This document shows positions 43,102-51,428 of a stretch of 64,000 bases of DNA, piece by piece. The translations under genes and the position numbers were made by a program. The notes below the pieces were generated by a model. It saw only the letters and a program-made list of their open reading frames with translations. It searched no databases and was not told the DNA's origin. Origin of the DNA: Agromyces luteolus (GTDB lineage Bacteria > Actinomycetota > Actinomycetes > Actinomycetales > Microbacteriaceae); NCBI RefSeq assembly GCF_009729855.1, contig NZ_WODA01000002.1, positions 310,001-374,000 on the forward strand, in the 5' to 3' direction. Each line of letters starts with the position of its first letter. Position 1 is the first letter of the stretch.

Positions 43102-44973
43102 CTAGAAGTTGTTGATGACCGACGCGAACACGAGGTCGATCTTCGCGGCATCCGACGCGTCGAACCACTGGCCGCCGGTCGCCTCTGCGATCCGCTGCAG
43201 CGAGCCGGTGTCGGCGCCCTCGCCGTATGCGATCGGGAAGATCCGCACCGGCGCCGAGTCGCCGCCCTCGCGGGACGAACCGCCGATCTTCGCGATCAGC
43301 GAGTCGATCGAGATCGACGAGTCGGTGTCCTGCCCGTCCGAGAGCACGACGATCGCGTTGATGCGGCCGGGCTCCGCGCGCGCGACCATCTCGTCGTAGG
43401 CGACGGCGATCGCATCGTAGAGCGGCGTGCCCTCGCGGTTGGCGTAGCGCAGGTCGTCGATCGACGCGCTCAGCGTCTCGCGGTCGGACCCGAGCGCCGA
43501 GACGTCCCGCAGCACGATCAGGTTCTCGCCGGCCGTCGAGTCGACGCCCGTGGTGAACGCCCACATGCCGACCTCGTCGGTGCCGCGGAAGTGGCCGAGC
43601 GTCGCCTGGGCGCCCTCGATCGCGCCGTCGAGCTTCGACCGGCCGTCGCCGATCGGGTCGTCCATCGAGCCGGACACGTCGATGAGCTCGAGCACCGACG
43701 AGGGCTTCCGGATCTGCGTCCACTGGTCGAGCGCCGCCGAGACGACGTCGACGGCCGGTCGGGGCAGCGTGATCGCCGGCCCCGCGGGATCGACGCCGTA
43801 CTGCTCGGTGAAGAGGTCCCCGAGCGGCACCGACTCGTCGAGCGGGCGGAACCCGTACTCGGGCAGGATGCGCTGGGCCGGCTCGGTGGCGAGGAACTCG
43901 ACGAAGGCCTCCCCCGCGATGCGCTGCGCGTCGGTCACCCAGTCGGCGCCGAGCACGGTGATCGGGTTGTCCGACCACATCGACCCGCCCGACGGGTAGA
44001 TCGCGACGAGCTTCTCCTTCGGCGGCGTCAGGGTCTCGCCGGGCTGCACGGTGTGCGAGTCGGGGTTGCCCTGGTTGTAGTTGAGCATCGAGGTCTCCTC
44101 GAGCGCCACGGCCGAGACGTAGCCGGAACCGCCCGCGCCGTTCTGCGTCTCGTCGTAGAGCGTCGTGAGCACCTTGCCCGTCGTGTCGCCGTAGTGGATC
44201 ACGCACTCCTCGAACACCCGCGAGAACTCCTCGGCGCCCGCGACATCCGCCGCCGTGAGGTCGGTCGTCTTGCCGGATGCCTCGTAGGACTGCATCAGGA
44301 TCGCCGACAGGCCCGTGGTCGACGTGTTCGGGTTGGTCTTCGAGATCTTGAACGAGCCCCAGATCGGCTTGCCAGCGCTGCTCCAGCCGTCGGGGTCGGC
44401 GCACAGCGCCTCGAAGTCGGAGATGCCGATCTCGGCGTCGGGCCAGCCGAGCGCCTTCGCCATCGTCTCGGGCATCGCGAAGATGATCGGCGTGTGGGTG
44501 AACGACTCCGGTTCGCCGACGAGCGAAGCGGATGCCGCGGCCGCGACCCGCTCGGTCCACACGGTCGATGCGGGCGACCAGAGGGTCGGCCAGCGCCGCG
44601 TGTCCTCGTCGGGCCAGTCGCCGCCGGCGGTGAGGAACCGCGTCGCGTCGCCCGACGACACGTTGACCGGACGGATGGTGGCGCACTCGTCGAGCCCCGC
44701 GTGCTCCGGCGATTCCTTGAACGCCGCGGCCAGGGCGTCGAGCATGTTCACCTTCTCGGAGGAGGTCGCGACGACGACGCTCGTGCAGCCGTCGTCGGCG
44801 AAGTCGCCGCCGTCGATCGGGCCGGTTTCGACGTCGTCCTGGCCGAACGTGCACGCGCTCAGCGCGAACGCCATCGCGGCGACGACGGCCACCGCGAGCC
44901 CGCCGCGGACCCCCCGCCGGGACGTCGACGTGATCGCGGGTCGAGCGGCCGTGCGCCGCGGAACGGGTGCCAT
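43102..44973 (-). CDS. lipoprotein fusing a solute-binding domain to a VWA domain
   Basis: A 623-residue lipoprotein. Signal peptide with LSAC lipobox (Cys41). Residues 60-400 are a periplasmic binding protein fold (VVVATSSEKVNMLDALAAAF... and LVAIYPSGGSMWSDNPITVLGADW), and residues about 425-620 a von Willebrand A domain with the MIDAS motif DVSGSM (Asp432) and SDGQD. This fusion is known in actinobacteria, often near tellurite-resistance-type genes, with unknown role. It appears leaderless (TACCCT six bases before the ATG). Forms an operon with the membrane protein downstream. Confidence 0.85.
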   Translation of the reverse strand: MAPVPRRTAARPAITSTSRRGVRGGLAVAVVAAMAFALSACTFGQDDVETGPIDGGDFADDGCTSVVVATSSEKVNMLDALAAAFKESPEHAGLDECATIRPVNVSSGDATRFLTAGGDWPDEDTRRWPTLWSPASTVWTERVAAAASASLVGEPESFTHTPIIFAMPETMAKALGWPDAEIGISDFEALCADPDGWSSAGKPIWGSFKISKTNPNTSTTGLSAILMQSYEASGKTTDLTAADVAGAEEFSRVFEECVIHYGDTTGKVLTTLYDETQNGAGGSGYVSAVALEETSMLNYNQGNPDSHTVQPGETLTPPKEKLVAIYPSGGSMWSDNPITVLGADWVTDAQRIAGEAFVEFLATEPAQRILPEYGFRPLDESVPLGDLFTEQYGVDPAGPAITLPRPAVDVVSAALDQWTQIRKPSSVLELIDVSGSMDDPIGDGRSKLDGAIEGAQATLGHFRGTDEVGMWAFTTGVDSTAGENLIVLRDVSALGSDRETLSASIDDLRYANREGTPLYDAIAVAYDEMVARAEPGRINAIVVLSDGQDTDSSISIDSLIAKIGGSSREGGDSAPVRIFPIAYGEGADTGSLQRIAEATGGQWFDASDAAKIDLVFASVINNF

Positions 44974-44979
44974 GTGAAC

Positions 44980-44985
44980 AGGGTA
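44980..44985 (-). promoter_or_regulatory. -10-like TACCCT for the VWA lipoprotein gene
   Basis: On the minus strand TACCCT precedes the ATG at 44973 by six bases with no ribosome binding site between, matching the leaderless pattern of several genes in the window. Confidence 0.35.
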
Positions 44986-45039
44986 GGTCGCGCGAATATC
45001 GATCGCATCACGGTCGGGGACACTCGCCCGCCGACGACG

Positions 45040-45714
45040 TCAGAGCAGCCCCCGCCGGACGACTCCGGCGCTCCAGCGACCGAGCAGCGCGCCCGCGACC
45101 GTGTCCGAGATGTGGTGCTGCCCGCGATGGATCCGCGAGAACGCGATGGCCCCGGGAATCCCGTACCGGAGCAGGGGCCCGAGCACCCGCGCGCCGCGCG
45201 CTCCGTGCCGGTCGAGCAGGTCGGCGAGCGTCGTGTGCAGGGCGACGGATGCCGCGGTGTGCCCAGACGGGAACGACGACGTCGCGTGCGGCGGCTCGGG
45301 CCGCCAGACGCCCTGCGGTCGCGGTCGCCCCACGAGTGCGGCGGATGCCACGAAGCAGGCGGTCTCGAGCGCGAGCGCCGCGCCGGGGGCGACGGCGGAT
45401 CGCCGGTCGCGCGTCAGCCACCAGGTGACGCCGCACCAGAGCGCGCCGTTCGCGATCGTCTGCGGCACGCCCGAGTACCACGAGAGCGGTGCGGTGATCC
45501 GATCGAGCGGCCCCCGCGGGTCGGCCGAGTCGACCGGCTCGTCGCCGTCGCCGGCGCCGCCGGGCCGATGGCCGGACGCGGCCTGGAGCGCGCGCACCGC
45601 GCGGTCCTCGCGGGGGTCGTCGCCGCCGACGAGTCGGACGATCCGACCGGCCGCGGCGAGCACCGCGATCGCGCCGACCGCCGGGAGGATGAACGAGCGG
45701 AGGACCCGGCGCAT
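45040..45714 (-). CDS. PAP2-superfamily membrane phosphatase
   Basis: A 224-residue membrane protein with the three PAP2 motifs: KxxxxxxRP-like GRPRPQG (about 124-130), PSGHTAA (about 148-154) and SRIHRGQHHISD (about 193-204). It should dephosphorylate a lipid pyrophosphate or phosphatidic acid at the membrane, possibly undecaprenyl or phosphatidyl species. ATG at 45714. Only 34 bases separate it from the divergent yaeQ start, so both are probably leaderless. Confidence 0.88.
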   Translation of the reverse strand: MRRVLRSFILPAVGAIAVLAAAGRIVRLVGGDDPREDRAVRALQAASGHRPGGAGDGDEPVDSADPRGPLDRITAPLSWYSGVPQTIANGALWCGVTWWLTRDRRSAVAPGAALALETACFVASAALVGRPRPQGVWRPEPPHATSSFPSGHTAASVALHTTLADLLDRHGARGARVLGPLLRYGIPGAIAFSRIHRGQHHISDTVAGALLGRWSAGVVRRGLL

Positions 45715-45734
45715 GCCCCGCAGCCTAGTGCCCG

Positions 45735-45740
45735 TAGGCT
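45735..45740 (+). promoter_or_regulatory. -10-like TAGGCT for yaeQ, leaderless arrangement
   Basis: TAGGCT lies eight bases before the yaeQ ATG (45749) in a 34-base divergent gap too small for a leader with a ribosome binding site. Confidence 0.4.
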
Positions 45741-45748
45741 CGTGGACC

Positions 45749-46288
45749 ATGGCCCTCGGTGCGACGATCCACACCTTCGACGTGCAGCTCGCGGACGTCG
45801 ACCGCGGCGTCTACGAGAACCTGACGCTCCGCGTGGCGCGACACCCCTCCGAGACGGACGCGTTCATGGTGACCCGCCTGCTCGCCTACTGCCTGGAGTA
45901 CGAGGAGGGCATCGCCTTCAGCGAGGGCGTCGCCGCCGTCGACGAACCCGCGGTGCTCGTGCACGACCTCACCGGACGCATGGTCGCGTGGATCGAGGTC
46001 GGCGCCCCGGATGCGGAACGCCTGCACCGCGGCGCCAAGCTCGCCGACCGCGTCGCCGTCTACACGCACCGCGATCCGGCGAAGGTCTCCGCGGCGTGGG
46101 CGGGCAAGCGGATCCACCGCGCCGAGGAGATCCCGCTCATCAGTTTCGACCCCGGATTCGTCGACGACGTCACGACGGCGCTGGAACGCCGGAACGCGAT
46201 GACGCTCTCGATCACGGAACTGCACGCCTACCTCGAACTCAACGGAGCGAGCTTCAGCACGGCCATCCACGAGCAGCGAGCGGGCTGA
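45749..46288 (+). CDS. yaeQ: YaeQ family protein
   Basis: A 179-residue YaeQ protein with the full family pattern: ALGATIHTFDVQLADVDRGVYENLTLRVARHPSET (about 1-37), MVTRLLAYCLEYEEGIAFSEG (about 41-61) and WIEVGAPDAERLH (about 82-94). YaeQ has a PD-(D/E)XK nuclease-like fold; a role in transcription or RNA quality control has been suggested in enterobacteria without being settled. Followed by a hairpin terminator. Confidence 0.9.
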   Translation: MALGATIHTFDVQLADVDRGVYENLTLRVARHPSETDAFMVTRLLAYCLEYEEGIAFSEGVAAVDEPAVLVHDLTGRMVAWIEVGAPDAERLHRGAKLADRVAVYTHRDPAKVSAAWAGKRIHRAEEIPLISFDPGFVDDVTTALERRNAMTLSITELHAYLELNGASFSTAIHEQRAG

Positions 46289-46293
46289 CACGA

Positions 46294-46326
46294 GAACGGC
46301 CCGATCCCATCGGGATCGAGCCGTTC
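46294..46326. terminator. hairpin terminator between yaeQ and tRNA-Leu
   Basis: Stem 46294-46308/46312-46326: 15 positions with one mismatch, loop ATC, starting 6 bases after the yaeQ stop and ending 10 bases before the 3' end of the convergent tRNA gene. It could terminate both transcripts. Confidence 0.7.
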
Positions 46327-46335
46327 CTCGATTGG

Positions 46336-46422
46336 TGGTGCGCAAGGGGGGAGTTGAACCCCCACGCCCTCACGGGCACACGGACCTGAACCGTGCGCGT
46401 CTGCCTATTCCGCCACTTGCGC
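46336..46422 (-). tRNA. trnL(CAG): tRNA-Leu (CAG)
   Basis: Minus strand: acceptor GCGCAAG pairs with CTTGCGC, discriminator A, CCA encoded (46336-46338). Anticodon loop TTCAGGT within the CACGG/CCGTG stem gives CAG (codon CUG). The long variable arm (TGCCCGTGAGGGCG) is typical of class II tRNALeu. 87 bases including CCA. A 7-bp hairpin (46430-46446) sits in the 5' leader. Confidence 0.97.
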
Positions 46423-46666
46423 ATACCGCTTCGCACGAGGTGCGAACCAGCCAACCGAGACTAACACAGGTGGTCGGCGCGCCAGAATCGAGCGGATGCC
46501 GCGGGCCGCCCCCGCACGCGCGGCCGCGCGACGCGGACCGGGCGGCCGACGCGGCGCCTTGGCATCCGCTCAGAACCACCGCCACATCTCGCGCCGCCGC
46601 CGACGCGGGCATACCCTTGCACCACGGCACCGGCGCCCGACCCACCCCCGATTGAAAGGATCGCCC

Positions 46667-47527
46667 GTGACCCACCCTCGCGACGCGCATGCGCCCGTCG
46701 ATCCGCACGATGTCGACCTCGGCGGCATCCGCGGCTGGCTGTTCGACCTCGACGGGGTGCTGACGCCGACCGCGATCGTGCACATGCACGCGTGGGCGCG
46801 GCTGTTCGCTCCGTTCCTCGAGGCGCAGGGCGCAGAGCCCTACCGCGACGCCGACTACTTCGCGTACATCGACGGCAAGCCGCGGTACGACGGCGTGCGG
46901 TCGCTGCTCGAGAGCCGCGGCATCCGCCTGCCCGAGGGAGCGGTGTCCGACGCGCCGACCGAGGAGACCGTGCACGGGCTCGGCAATCGCAAGAACGAGG
47001 CCTTCAACGCGACCCTCGCCGAGGAGGGCGTCGAGCCCTACCCCGCGAGCGTCGCGCTGCTCGACGCGATCGAGCGTGCGGGCGGGGATGTCGCGGTCGT
47101 GTCGAGCTCGAAGAACGCGCCCGCGGTGCTCGAGGCGGCGGGTCTCGCCGAGCGCTTCGAGGTCGTGGTCGACGGTGCGGTCGCGGCACGCGAGGGCATC
47201 GTCGGCAAGCCGGCCCCCGACATGTTCGAGCGCGCGGCCGAGCTCCTGGGCCTCGCGCCCGAGGAGTGCGCCGTGATCGAGGACGCGGAGTCGGGGGTCA
47301 AGGCCGGCGCGAGCGGTCCGTTCGCGCTCGTCGTGGGCGTCGACCGCGGCGTGGGGCGCCAGGCGCTCACCGAGCTCGGGGCCGACGTGATCGTCGACGA
47401 GCTCGACGAGCTGATCCCGGCGCTCGAGCGCGCGGGCGAGACATCCGCCATCGTCAACGACGCGGCCGACCCGCAGACCCCGACCGCCGCCGCAGCCGCC
47501 GTGCCAGAAGAGGAGGACCGCGCATGA
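46667..47527 (+). CDS. pgmB: HAD-IA beta-phosphoglucomutase
   Basis: A 286-residue HAD-superfamily sugar phosphomutase. Motif I Asp27-x-Asp29 is in FDLDGVLTP, which with its flanking residues is the beta-phosphoglucomutase form; motif II is VSSSK (about 146-150), Lys in GKPAPDMF and acidic motif EDAESG follow. Converts beta-glucose-1-phosphate to glucose-6-phosphate. GTG start at 46667 with GAAAGGA. Its stop overlaps the GH65 start (ATGA), so product of the phosphorylase is passed to it. The 244-base gap before it (46423-46666) holds no gene. Confidence 0.9.
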   Translation: MTHPRDAHAPVDPHDVDLGGIRGWLFDLDGVLTPTAIVHMHAWARLFAPFLEAQGAEPYRDADYFAYIDGKPRYDGVRSLLESRGIRLPEGAVSDAPTEETVHGLGNRKNEAFNATLAEEGVEPYPASVALLDAIERAGGDVAVVSSSKNAPAVLEAAGLAERFEVVVDGAVAAREGIVGKPAPDMFERAAELLGLAPEECAVIEDAESGVKAGASGPFALVVGVDRGVGRQALTELGADVIVDELDELIPALERAGETSAIVNDAADPQTPTAAAAAVPEEEDRA

Positions 47528-50046
47528 GGTTCGCCGACACCGATCCGCTGAACCGCACGATCTTCCCGGTCGACGAGTGGGCGCTCGTCGAGACCGAGTT
47601 CGGCGTCGACGACATGGGCCGCACCGAGACGCTCTTCGCGGTCGGCAACGGCTACCTCGGCCTCCGCGGCAACGTCGAGGAGGGACGCGACGGACACGTG
47701 CACGGCACGTTCATCAACGGCTTCCACGAGACCTGGCCGATCCGCCACGCGGAGGAGGCGTTCGGCTTCGCGCGCGTCGGGCAGACGATCGTGAACGCGC
47801 CGGACGCCAAGGTCATCCGCCTCTACGTCGACGACGAGCCGCTCGTCATCACCGAGGCCGAGATCATGGGGTACGAGCGACGGCTGGACTTCCGGCTCGG
47901 CGTCGTGAGCCGCCGCATCGAGTGGCGCACGCCGTCGGGCAAGCGCGTGCTCATCACGAGCCGGCGCATGGTGAGCTTCACCGACCGGCACCTCGGCGTC
48001 ATCGACTACGAGGTCGAGATGCTCGATGCGGATGCCGCGGTCACCATCTCGAGCCAGATGCTGAACCGCCAGGACGGGCGCGACGAGTACCGCAGCGGCG
48101 TCACCGAGGCGCCCGGCGCCTTCGACCCGCGCAAGGCCGAGACCTTCACCGAGCGCGTGCTGCAGCCGCGCGTGCAGAAGCGGTCGGAGGACGGACGCTA
48201 CGTCCTCGGGTACCAGACGACGAACTCCAAGATGGCGATCGCGGTCGGCGCGCAGCACTCCATCACGACCGACAACGAGTTCAGCGAGAGCGGCTCGATC
48301 GGCGACGACCTCGCCAAGCACATCTACCGCGTCAGTGCGCGGCAGGGCGTGCCCATCCGGATCACCAAGCTCATCAGCTACCACACCGCCCGGAAGGTGC
48401 CGGCGCGCGAACTCGTCGACCGGTGCGAGCGCACGCTCGACCGGGGTGCCGAGCTCGGCGTCGCCGAGCTCTTCGCTCAGCAGCGATCGTGGCTCGAGGA
48501 CTTCTGGGCGCGCTCCGACGTCGAGATCGCGGGCCAGCCCGAACTGCAGCAGGCGACGCGCTGGAACCTGTTCCAGCTCGTCCAGGCGACGGCCCGCACC
48601 GACGGCGGGGGCGTCGCCGCGAAGGGCGTCTCGGGCTCCGGCTACGGCGGCCACTACTTCTGGGACTCCGAGATCTACGTCATGCCGTTCCTCAGCTACA
48701 CCGCGCCCATCGTGGCGCGGAACGTGCTGCGCTTCCGGCAGCGGATGCTCGAGCCCGCCCGCGCCCGCGCGCTCGAGCTGAACCAGCACGGGGCCCTCTT
48801 CCCGTGGCGAACGATCAACGGCCTCGAGTCGAGCGCGTACTACGCGGCGGGCACGGCGCAGTACCACATCGACGCCGACATCTCCTATGCGCTCTGCCAG
48901 TACGTGGCCGCGACCGGCGACGAGGACTTCCTCGCACGCGGCGCGATCGACATCCTCGTCGAGACGGCGCGCATGTGGGAGGACCTGGGGTTCTGGCGAA
49001 CGAACACCGACGACGTGTTCCACATCCACGGCGTGACCGGGCCCGACGAGTACACGACCGTCGTGAACGACAACCTCTACACGAACGTCATGGCGCGCGC
49101 GAACCTCGCGGCCGCGGCATCCGCCGTCGACAACCTGCAGGTGCTCGACCCGCACGGGCACAAGCGGCTCGTCGAGCGACTCGGGGTCACCCCGGCGGAG
49201 GTCGCGGGGTGGCGCCGCGCGGCGGCGTACATGCACATCCCGTTCGACGACATGCTCGGCGTGCACCCGCAGGACGCCGCGTTCCTCGAGAAGGAGCTGT
49301 GGGACCTCGAGCACACGCCCGACAACCGGCTCCCGCTGCTGCTGCACTACCACCCGCTCGTCATCTACCGCTTCCAGGTGCTGAAGCAGGCCGACGTCGT
49401 GCTCGCGCTCTACCTCCAGGGCGACCGCTTCACGACCGAGGAGAAGCTCGCCGACTTCGAGTACTACGACCCGCTCACGACGGGCGACTCGACCCTGTCG
49501 GCGGTCGTGCAGTCGATCATCGCGTCGGAGGTCGGGTACCACGAGCTGGCGCTGCGCTACTTCCGCTCGGCGCTCTTCGTCGACCTCGCCGACCTGCACC
49601 ACAACGCCGCCGACGGCGTGCACGTGGCCTCCACCGGCGGCGTCTGGGCGGGGCTCGTGTCCGGTTTCGGCGGGTTCCGCGACCACAACGGGCGGTTCAC
49701 GTTCGATCCGCGGCTCCCCGACGGGTGGGACCGACTGTCGTTCCGGCTCACGATCCGCGGCGCGCGCGTCCGGGTCGACCTGACCGAGGAGGCCATCCGG
49801 TTCCAGCTCGAGACGGGCGGGCCGGATGCCTCGATGCTGCTCGAGGTCCGCGGGGAGGAGGTCGTCGTGACCGCCGACACCCCCGTGACGGTGCGACTCG
49901 ACGGCCACGGCGCGCGACGCGTCGGCGCGCCGACGATGCAGAACGTCCGCGGGGCGCGCCGTGCCGACGGCACGCTGCTCACCGCCTCGATCCCGACGCT
50001 GTCGCTCGAGTTCGACGAGGAGGACCAGGCCGCGGTCTACGACTGA
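47524..50046 (+). CDS. GH65 disaccharide phosphorylase (maltose/trehalose/kojibiose type)
   Basis: An 840-residue glycoside hydrolase family 65 inverting phosphorylase that cleaves an alpha-glucosyl disaccharide with phosphate to beta-glucose-1-phosphate and glucose. Features: N-terminal beta-sandwich with AVGNGYLGLRGNVEEG (about 39-54), the barrel motif GSGYGGHYFWDSEIYVMPF (about 372-390), catalytic Glu509 in TGPDEYTT, and the phosphate-binding STGGVWAG region (about 705). Maltose, trehalose and kojibiose specificities cannot be separated by eye. Overlaps pgmB; no dedicated transporter adjoins. Confidence 0.92.
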   Translation: MRFADTDPLNRTIFPVDEWALVETEFGVDDMGRTETLFAVGNGYLGLRGNVEEGRDGHVHGTFINGFHETWPIRHAEEAFGFARVGQTIVNAPDAKVIRLYVDDEPLVITEAEIMGYERRLDFRLGVVSRRIEWRTPSGKRVLITSRRMVSFTDRHLGVIDYEVEMLDADAAVTISSQMLNRQDGRDEYRSGVTEAPGAFDPRKAETFTERVLQPRVQKRSEDGRYVLGYQTTNSKMAIAVGAQHSITTDNEFSESGSIGDDLAKHIYRVSARQGVPIRITKLISYHTARKVPARELVDRCERTLDRGAELGVAELFAQQRSWLEDFWARSDVEIAGQPELQQATRWNLFQLVQATARTDGGGVAAKGVSGSGYGGHYFWDSEIYVMPFLSYTAPIVARNVLRFRQRMLEPARARALELNQHGALFPWRTINGLESSAYYAAGTAQYHIDADISYALCQYVAATGDEDFLARGAIDILVETARMWEDLGFWRTNTDDVFHIHGVTGPDEYTTVVNDNLYTNVMARANLAAAASAVDNLQVLDPHGHKRLVERLGVTPAEVAGWRRAAAYMHIPFDDMLGVHPQDAAFLEKELWDLEHTPDNRLPLLLHYHPLVIYRFQVLKQADVVLALYLQGDRFTTEEKLADFEYYDPLTTGDSTLSAVVQSIIASEVGYHELALRYFRSALFVDLADLHHNAADGVHVASTGGVWAGLVSGFGGFRDHNGRFTFDPRLPDGWDRLSFRLTIRGARVRVDLTEEAIRFQLETGGPDASMLLEVRGEEVVVTADTPVTVRLDGHGARRVGAPTMQNVRGARRADGTLLTASIPTLSLEFDEEDQAAVYD

Positions 50047-50108
50047 GCCGAAGCTCTCGGAACCGCATCGTTCCGCCCGCGGCCCGGCGGGTTCGCACGG
50101 GCTGCGGT

Positions 50109-50114
50109 TAGCAT
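50109..50114 (+). promoter_or_regulatory. -10-like TAGCAT, promoter of the fhaA-pknB cluster
   Basis: TAGCAT lies 31 bases before the fhaA GTG start (50146), leaving space for the leader with CGGGAGACC. It is the only good -10 candidate in the 99-base gap after the GH65 gene. Inference. Confidence 0.4.
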
Positions 50115-50145
50115 GTGAGTCGAAAACGCACCGGACGGGAGACCT

Positions 50146-50895
50146 GTGGGCCTACTGGACAACTTCGAGAAGGGTCTCGAGCGCGCGGTCAACGGCGCGT
50201 TCGCCAAGACCTTCCGCTCGGGGCTGCAGCCCGTGGAGATCACCGCGGCGCTGAAGCGCGAGATCGACACGAAGGCCGCGGTCGTCTCGAGGGACCGCGT
50301 CCTCGTGCCGAACCGCTTCATCGTGCGGATGTCCCCCGCCGACCACCAGCGCATGGACTCGCTCGGCCCGGCGCTCATCGACGAGCTCACCGACCTCGTC
50401 CAGAAGCACGCGGCGAACCAGCGGTTCCAGTTCGCCGGCGGCATCACGATCGTGCTGCACCCCGACCCGTCCCTGTCCGAGGGCATGGTGTCGGTCGAGT
50501 CGCAGAACGTGAAGGGCCGCGTCGCCTGGACGCCCGTGCTCGACGTCGACGGCCGGCGGCATCCGATCCTCAAGGGCCGCACGGTCATCGGCCGAGGCAG
50601 CGAGGCCGACCTCACGCTCGACGACTCCGGCGCCTCGCGCCGCCACGCCGAGGTCCAGTGGGACGGCCAGCGGGCGCGCGTGCGCGACCTCGGCTCCACG
50701 AACGGCACCCAGCTCGACGGCCGGCCCGTCAAGGAGTCGGTGCTCGAGCCCGATTCGGTCATCACGATCGGTCGCTCGCGTATCGTGTTCCGGGTGCTCG
50801 CCCAAGCCGACCCGACCGACACCGCGGCCGCACGCCGCGTCGACCCGGCTTCCCAGCGCCGCGACGACGGCGGATTCTGGGGGCCCGACCGATGA
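50146..50895 (+). CDS. fhaA: FhaA, FHA-domain protein with DUF3662 domain
   Basis: A 249-residue protein: N-terminal DUF3662 domain (about 1-125, GLLDNFEKGLERAVNGAFAKTFRSGLQPVEI) and C-terminal FHA phosphothreonine-binding domain (about 150-235, with GRGSEADLTLDDSGASRRHAEV and STNG). In Mycobacterium FhaA binds phosphorylated MviN and PknB targets to control peptidoglycan synthesis. The central linker is much shorter than in mycobacteria. First gene of the cluster; overlaps fhaB by ATGA. Confidence 0.95.
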   Translation: MGLLDNFEKGLERAVNGAFAKTFRSGLQPVEITAALKREIDTKAAVVSRDRVLVPNRFIVRMSPADHQRMDSLGPALIDELTDLVQKHAANQRFQFAGGITIVLHPDPSLSEGMVSVESQNVKGRVAWTPVLDVDGRRHPILKGRTVIGRGSEADLTLDDSGASRRHAEVQWDGQRARVRDLGSTNGTQLDGRPVKESVLEPDSVITIGRSRIVFRVLAQADPTDTAAARRVDPASQRRDDGGFWGPDR

Positions 50896-51425
50896 GTGAA
50901 CTCACGCTGCTCGTCCTGCAGCTCGGCTTCCTGCTGCTCCTGTGGGTGTTCGTGTTCGCCATCGTCTACTCGCTGCGCAGCGACCTGTTCGGCCAGCGCG
51001 TGCGCAAGCTGCAGCCGGATGCCGCAGCCGCGTCGGCCGGCCCCGCCCCGGCGGCGAGCGCGACGGCCCCGACCTCCGCGGTCTCGAAGCCGGCTCCCCC
51101 GCCCGCCGCGGGCGGCGGCGACGCCACCTCCGACAACGCCTCGCGCCTCGTCATCACGTCCGGGGCGAAGTCGGGCGCGGAGTTCCCGCTCGGCCGCGAC
51201 GAGATCACCATCGGCCGCTCCAGCGACTCGGCGATCATCATCCGCGATGACTACACGTCGACCCACCACGCGCGGCTGATGCTGTGGAACGGGCGCTGGA
51301 TGATCCAGGACCTCGACTCCACGAACGGCACGTTCCTCAACGGCTCCCGAGTCACCGTGCCGATGCCCATCCCGCTCGGAGCCACCGTCAAGGTCGGAGC
51401 GACGACGTTCGAGCTGCGACGGTAG
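50892..51425 (+). CDS. fhaB: FhaB (FipA-type) membrane-anchored FHA protein
   Basis: A 177-residue protein with one N-terminal transmembrane helix (about 4-26), an Ala/Pro linker and a C-terminal FHA domain (about 85-175: GRSSDSAIIIRDDYTSTHHARL, DLDSTNGT). In mycobacteria the orthologue couples PknA phosphorylation to division through FtsZ/FtsQ. Start overlaps the fhaA stop by ATGA; three bases separate its stop from pstP. Confidence 0.95.
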   Translation: MSELTLLVLQLGFLLLLWVFVFAIVYSLRSDLFGQRVRKLQPDAAAASAGPAPAASATAPTSAVSKPAPPPAAGGGDATSDNASRLVITSGAKSGAEFPLGRDEITIGRSSDSAIIIRDDYTSTHHARLMLWNGRWMIQDLDSTNGTFLNGSRVTVPMPIPLGATVKVGATTFELRR

Positions 51426-51428
51426 CCG

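Noticed and set aside
42154..46389. Open frame of more than 1400 codons on the plus strand
   Set aside because: It is antisense to the VWA lipoprotein, its partner and PAP2, crosses two start regions and a tRNA, and has the composition of a shadow frame.
46430..46446. Terminator
   Set aside because: The 7-bp hairpin is 5' of tRNA-Leu on its own strand, so it belongs to the leader and not to the end of a transcript.
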